From Nocardia elegans NBRC 108235 (GTDB taxonomy: Bacteria; Actinomycetota; Actinomycetes; Mycobacteriales; Mycobacteriaceae), in the NCBI RefSeq assembly GCF_001612845.1, contig NZ_BDBF01000034.1, positions 28,469-92,468 of the forward strand: DNA of 64,000 bases, written 5' to 3'. Made by a program: the position numbers and the translations under genes. Shown piece by piece: positions 60,562-64,000 of the stretch (positions are counted from its first letter, which is position 1; each line of letters opens with the position of its first letter). The notes below the pieces were generated by a model. It had not been told where the DNA came from. It saw only the letters and a list, made by a program, of their open reading frames with translations, and made no database searches.

Positions 60562-61703
60562 CACACCACCCCTGCCTGTCCGGTATAGCCTCGCACGACA
60601 CGGCCGCGCGGGGAACACACGATCTCGTAATGGATGGTGTTCATCAGTTCCGCCCACCGCTGGGCGTGCGGATCACCCGGTGCCCCGCCGAACAGCACCG
60701 CGCGATCCCCCTCCTGCACTCCCTGCCGGTTCTCGCCCAGGTCCACGACCAGCTGATCCATGCACACTCGGCCGATGTTCGGATACTCCGCATCCCCGAT
60801 CCGCAGCGCGATCCGACCGCCCAGGCCGCGCGGCACACCGTCGGCGTAACCGGCCGGAATCAGTGCCACTGTGGTGTCGTGCGGCGCGATCCACTCGTGC
60901 CCGTAGGACACGCCCTCGCCCTGCGCCACCCGCTTGACCAGGGCGACCCGGGCTCGGAAGGTCATGGCCGGGCGCAGGCCGAAGTCGGAGATCTCCGGAA
61001 TCGGACTCAGGCCGTAGACGGCGATACCTGGCCGCACCATGTCGAACGCCAGATCGGGCCGGGTGAGCGTGGCCGCGGAGTTGGCCAGGTGCACCACCTC
61101 GGGCTGCAGCCCGTAGTCCTTGGCGAGGGCGATGGCCTCGACGAATCTGTCCCGCTGCACGTCGATGACCGGATGCTGCGGCTGATCGGCGTGGGCGAGG
61201 TGGGAGAACATCGCCCGCAGATGCACCACGCGCTCGGCGACCAGCTCCTGCAGCAGGGTCAGCACGTGCGGATACTCCGTGGAGGAGACGCCGTTGCGAT
61301 TCAGGCCGGTATCGAGCTTCAGCGTGACGGTCGCGGTGGTTCCGCTCGCCCGCGCCGCGCGCTCCACCGCCCGCAGGTGGGCGGTCGAGGAGACTCCGAT
61401 CTCGATATCGGCGGCGATCGCGGCGGCGTAATCCGCGTCCGAGGTGTTGAGCCAGCTGAGGATGGGCGCGGTGATACCGGCCGCGCGCAACTCCAGCGCC
61501 TCGGGGATGGTGGTCACGCCGAGTTCGGCCGCGCCCGCGGCCAGTGCCGCCCGGCCGACCTGCACCGCTCCGTGGTTGTAGGCGTCGGCCTTCACCACCA
61601 CCATCACCGCGGCATCGCCCGCGTGTTCGCGCAGTATCCGCACGTTGTGTGCGATGGCATCCAGATCGACGACGGTCTCCACCTGCGGATCAGCGCTACT
61701 CAC
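60561..61703 (-). CDS. alr: Alanine racemase
   Basis: PLP enzyme that makes D-alanine for peptidoglycan. The 380-residue protein has the PLP-binding Lys in VVKADAYNHGAVQ near residue 37 and the catalytic Tyr in VSYGHEW near 270. The CMDQLVVDLG segment near 320 is typical. The GTG at 61703 (VSSADPQVETVVDLDAI) is chosen; the longer frame extends into the divergent promoter. It heads the operon alr-hydrolase-tsaE. Confidence 0.95.
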   Translation of the reverse strand: MSSADPQVETVVDLDAIAHNVRILREHAGDAAVMVVVKADAYNHGAVQVGRAALAAGAAELGVTTIPEALELRAAGITAPILSWLNTSDADYAAAIAADIEIGVSSTAHLRAVERAARASGTTATVTLKLDTGLNRNGVSSTEYPHVLTLLQELVAERVVHLRAMFSHLAHADQPQHPVIDVQRDRFVEAIALAKDYGLQPEVVHLANSAATLTRPDLAFDMVRPGIAVYGLSPIPEISDFGLRPAMTFRARVALVKRVAQGEGVSYGHEWIAPHDTTVALIPAGYADGVPRGLGGRIALRIGDAEYPNIGRVCMDQLVVDLGENRQGVQEGDRAVLFGGAPGDPHAQRWAELMNTIHYEIVCSPRGRVVRGYTGQAGVV

Positions 61704-61786
61704 GGCTACCGATCCTGCCACGCGGCGCGTCGCGCCCACCCGGCGCGCCCGGGTGATATCGGATCGAGCCGAAATCAACCCTTGCT

Positions 61787-61800
61787 TGGAGTGCACTCCA
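61787..61800 (+). promoter_or_regulatory. MerR-type palindrome in the promoter spacer of the SDR gene
   Basis: The perfect 14-base palindrome TGGAGTGCACTCCA follows a likely -35 element TTGCTT (61782-61787), and a weak -10-like stretch lies at about 61804-61809. MerR-family activators bind such dyads in long promoter spacers. No MerR gene lies in the window near it. Confidence 0.6.
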
Positions 61801-61864
61801 GCTCATTAGCGTGGTTCACGCGGGCACACGCCGCCCGCCACCACCCATCGACCAGAGGGGTTTC

Positions 61865-62683
61865 ATGAGCAAGGTTTGGTTCATCACCGGCGTCTCGCGC
61901 GGCTTCGGCCGCGAATGGGCTCTGGCGGCCCTCGAGCGCGGCGACCGGGTCGCCGGAACCGCGCGCAAGCTGGAGACACTCGACGACATCGTCGCCGCCT
62001 ACCCCGACACCTTCCTGCCGCTGCAACTCGACGTCACCGACCGCGCGGGCGACTTCGCGGCGGTCGCGGAGGCCGCCGAGCGGTTCGGCCGCCTGGACGT
62101 CGTGGTCAACAACGCGGGGTACGGCCATTTCGGCATGATCGAGGAACTGACCGAAGAGGAGATCCGCGCTCAGCTCGAGACCAACGTCTTCGGGGCGCTG
62201 TGGGTCACCCAGGCGGCGCTGCCGATCCTGCGCGAGCAGGGCAGCGGGCACATCATCCAGGTGTCGAGCATCGGCGGGATCAGCGCCTTCCCGAATCTGG
62301 GCGCCTATCACGCGTCGAAGTGGGCGCTCGAGGGGTTCTCGCAGTCGCTGGCGCAGGAGGTCGCCGGTTTCGGCATCCACGTCACATTGATCGAGCCGGG
62401 CGGGTTCAGCACCGATTGGGCCGGCCCGTCGTCGGTGCACAGCACGGAGAACCCCGCCTACGACGAGGTGCGGGCGGCGCGCAATCGGACCCGTTCGGCC
62501 CAGCAGCCCGGCGAGCCGACGGCCACGCGGGCGGCGATCCTGGCCGTGGTCGACGCCGACAAGCCGCCGTTGCGGCTGTTCCTGGGGACCGCGCCGCTGC
62601 AGATCGCGACCGCCGACTACGAGTCGCGACTGTCGACCTGGCGCGAATGGGAGTCGGTCACGCGGGCCGCCCAGGGCGACTGA
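61865..62683 (+). CDS. SDR family NAD(P)-dependent oxidoreductase
   Basis: The 272-residue protein starts MSKVWFITGVSRGFGREWA, with the dinucleotide-binding TGVSRGFG at residues 8-15, NNAGYG near 82, QVSSIGG near 133 and the catalytic YHASK near 148. This classical-type SDR, with LDVTDRA after the second strand, resembles the YbbO/retinol-dehydrogenase-like group. The substrate is unknown. The ATG at 61865 has AGAGGGG upstream. Its promoter carries a MerR-type palindrome at 61787-61800, which suggests induction by an aromatic or other small compound. Confidence 0.9.
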   Translation: MSKVWFITGVSRGFGREWALAALERGDRVAGTARKLETLDDIVAAYPDTFLPLQLDVTDRAGDFAAVAEAAERFGRLDVVVNNAGYGHFGMIEELTEEEIRAQLETNVFGALWVTQAALPILREQGSGHIIQVSSIGGISAFPNLGAYHASKWALEGFSQSLAQEVAGFGIHVTLIEPGGFSTDWAGPSSVHSTENPAYDEVRAARNRTRSAQQPGEPTATRAAILAVVDADKPPLRLFLGTAPLQIATADYESRLSTWREWESVTRAAQGD

Positions 62684-62775
62684 CCGGGCACGAACCGGGC
62701 GGACCGGAGTTGCTCGCGCTTCGGTCCCGGCACCCGGCCGTCCACCGTGGTTCCGCCGTGGCGAAGATGGCGCGG

Positions 62776-64000
62776 TCAGAACGGATCGGCCGGCAGTCCG
62801 TCCGCGGCATCGGCGAGACTACGCAGGGTCCGCACCGCGGCTCGTAGGTGATGCAGCAGCGGAGTGGCCGAAATGGGCGCTGCCGCATCACTGTCGGCAT
62901 GGGCGGCGAGATTCGCGGCGAGGGCGTGGACACGCGCGGCGGCCGCCGCCGCCCACCCCGGGTCCCGTCCCGCTGCCAGCAGTGCGCCGATGACGCCGGA
63001 CAGTACGTCCCCGGCGCCCGCGGTGGCCGCCCAGGAACCGCCCGCCTCGTTGACCAGCGTCGGCTCGCCGGGGGTGGCGACCAGCGTGGACCGCCCCTTC
63101 AGCAGGACCGTGACCTGCCACTTCTCGGCGAGTTCGCGCACCGCCGCCACCCGGTCGGGGCCGAGTTCACGGCCGGTCAGACGCGCGAATTCGCCTGCGT
63201 GCGGGGTCAATACGGTCGGTGCGCCGCGACCGGTGACCAGCTCCGGCGTGGCGGCCAGCAGGGTCAACCCGTCGGCGTCGACCACCACGGGCAGATCGGT
63301 GGCCAGGACTTCCGCCAGGCGCTCGCGCGCGGCGTCGTCGGTGCCCGCCCCGGGCCCGAACACCCAGGACTGCACCCGCCCGGTTCCGGAAATACTCTCG
63401 GCCGCAATGACTTCCGGGAATTGCGCGAGAACCTGCGCGGCCGCGGTTCCGGCGTAGCGGACCATGCCGGAGGTGGCGGCCACCGCGGCGCCGGTACACA
63501 ACACCGCGGCACCGGGATAGATGTCGCTGCCGGCGTGGATGCCGGTGACACCCTGCGTGTATTTGTCGTCGTGCGGTCCGGGCACCGGCCAGTCGCGACC
63601 GATAGACACCGGCTCCAACGCGGCCAGCTGCGGCTCGGGCAGGCGTAAACCGATGGGAACCAGCTGAATTCGCCCACACCACGGCGCGGCCAGCGCGTGC
63701 ACCGGTTTATAGGAACCGAAGGTGACCGTCACCGCGGCCCGTACCGCCGGGCCGTCCACCGCACCGGTATTCGGATCGACACCGCTCGGCAGGTCGGCGG
63801 CGACGATCGGCGCCTCGATCGCCGCTACCAACTCGGCGGCCCGGGGTCGCAGCGCACCTCGGCCGGAGATCCCGATGATGCCGTCGACCACCAGGTCCGG
63901 CGTGCCGAGCAGTTCGGCGGCCGATCCCGCCCCGGCCTCACGAATCCGCCCGCCCGCCCGGCGCAGCGCGGCGAGTCCTTCCGCATGCGCTCGCTCGGGC
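62776..64000 (-). CDS. nnrD: Bifunctional NAD(P)H-hydrate epimerase/dehydratase, 5' end cut by window edge
   Basis: The frame runs off the right edge of the window. The visible part holds the end of the N-terminal epimerase (YjeF-N) domain (DLVVDGIIGISGRGAL..., ADLPSGVDPNTGAV) and the whole C-terminal ADP/ATP-dependent dehydratase domain (VFGPGAGTDDAAR, VVDADGLTLLA, APTVLTPHAGEFARL, LLKGRSTLVA, SWAATAGAGDVLSGVIGALLAAG). The enzyme repairs hydrated NADH and NADPH. The C-terminal domain is complete and its catalytic Asp in GAGDVL is present. Confidence 0.92.
   Translation of the reverse strand, partial: PERAHAEGLAALRRAGGRIREAGAGSAAELLGTPDLVVDGIIGISGRGALRPRAAELVAAIEAPIVAADLPSGVDPNTGAVDGPAVRAAVTVTFGSYKPVHALAAPWCGRIQLVPIGLRLPEPQLAALEPVSIGRDWPVPGPHDDKYTQGVTGIHAGSDIYPGAAVLCTGAAVAATSGMVRYAGTAAAQVLAQFPEVIAAESISGTGRVQSWVFGPGAGTDDAARERLAEVLATDLPVVVDADGLTLLAATPELVTGRGAPTVLTPHAGEFARLTGRELGPDRVAAVRELAEKWQVTVLLKGRSTLVATPGEPTLVNEAGGSWAATAGAGDVLSGVIGALLAAGRDPGWAAAAAARVHALAANLAAHADSDAAAPISATPLLHHLRAAVRTLRSLADAADGLPADPF

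Overview
The window is high-GC actinobacterial DNA, most likely from Nocardia or a close relative in the Mycobacteriales. The evidence is gene content and order. The right half follows the Mycobacterium tuberculosis order guaB3/guaB2, DUF5319 gene, rsdA, sigD, Rv3415c-like gene, whiB3, groEL1, groES, tsaD, rimI, tsaB, tsaE, alr. The left half carries yhjD-trpS, icd-metX, a SpoU-type methyltransferase gene, dnaE2 and imuA'-imuB, which also belong to that lineage. Species assignment is inference. I found no rRNA, tRNA, CRISPR array, insertion sequence or prophage.

Positions 1-7445 hold a gene cut by the window edge (YbaB-like), a YihY/BrkB membrane protein, trpS, an MpaB-type oxygenase facing a TetR regulator across two repeat elements, a secreted barnase-like RNase coupled to a barstar, xthA and a hydrolase. 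Positions 7500-13260 are a five-gene leftward acyl-CoA or steroid side-chain beta-oxidation operon plus a TetR gene; related ACATAC palindromes lie in front of both. Positions 13290-19770 carry a K+ channel, an MFS exporter, icd, a SAM-IV riboswitch followed by a probable metY remnant and metX, then trmL and small genes.

Positions 19812-31621 contain the split SOS mutasome: dnaE2 at one end and imuA'-imuB at the other, each preceded by the same 16-base LexA box. Between them are a scar of two truncated genes (a DHA2-type transporter and an MmyB-type regulator), an MHS-family transporter, an SDR, a sucrase/ferredoxin-like protein and a hydrolase. Positions 31823-40100 are an envelope-signalling block that M. 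tuberculosis lacks between imuA' and guaA: a Ser/Thr kinase, a PspC/toast-rack (LiaFSR-like) system split by a DUF6223-like gene and a second two-component pair, ended by a 17-bp hairpin.

Positions 40187-50418 are purine and sigma-factor genes: guaA, guaB3, guaB2, a DUF5319 gene, rsdA, a sigD that is frameshifted in this sequence, an Rv3415c-like gene and a whiB3-like gene. Positions 50762-54350 hold a SigK-like sigma factor with an anti-sigma factor that has lost its membrane and extracytoplasmic parts, a large hairpin and direct-repeat region, and groES-groEL1 under a CIRCE element. Positions 54822-64000 hold an Hsp70-like membrane protein, the tRNA t6A genes tsaD-rimI-tsaB-tsaE with a hydrolase gene and alr, an SDR behind a MerR-type promoter, and the window-truncated nnrD.

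Most notable observations: the metY remnant under a SAM-IV riboswitch, the sigD frameshift in a five-C run, the truncated RskA beside a repeat hairpin, the transporter/MmyB deletion scar, the identical mutasome SOS boxes, the membrane RNase/barstar pair, and several palindromic operators beside regulator genes.
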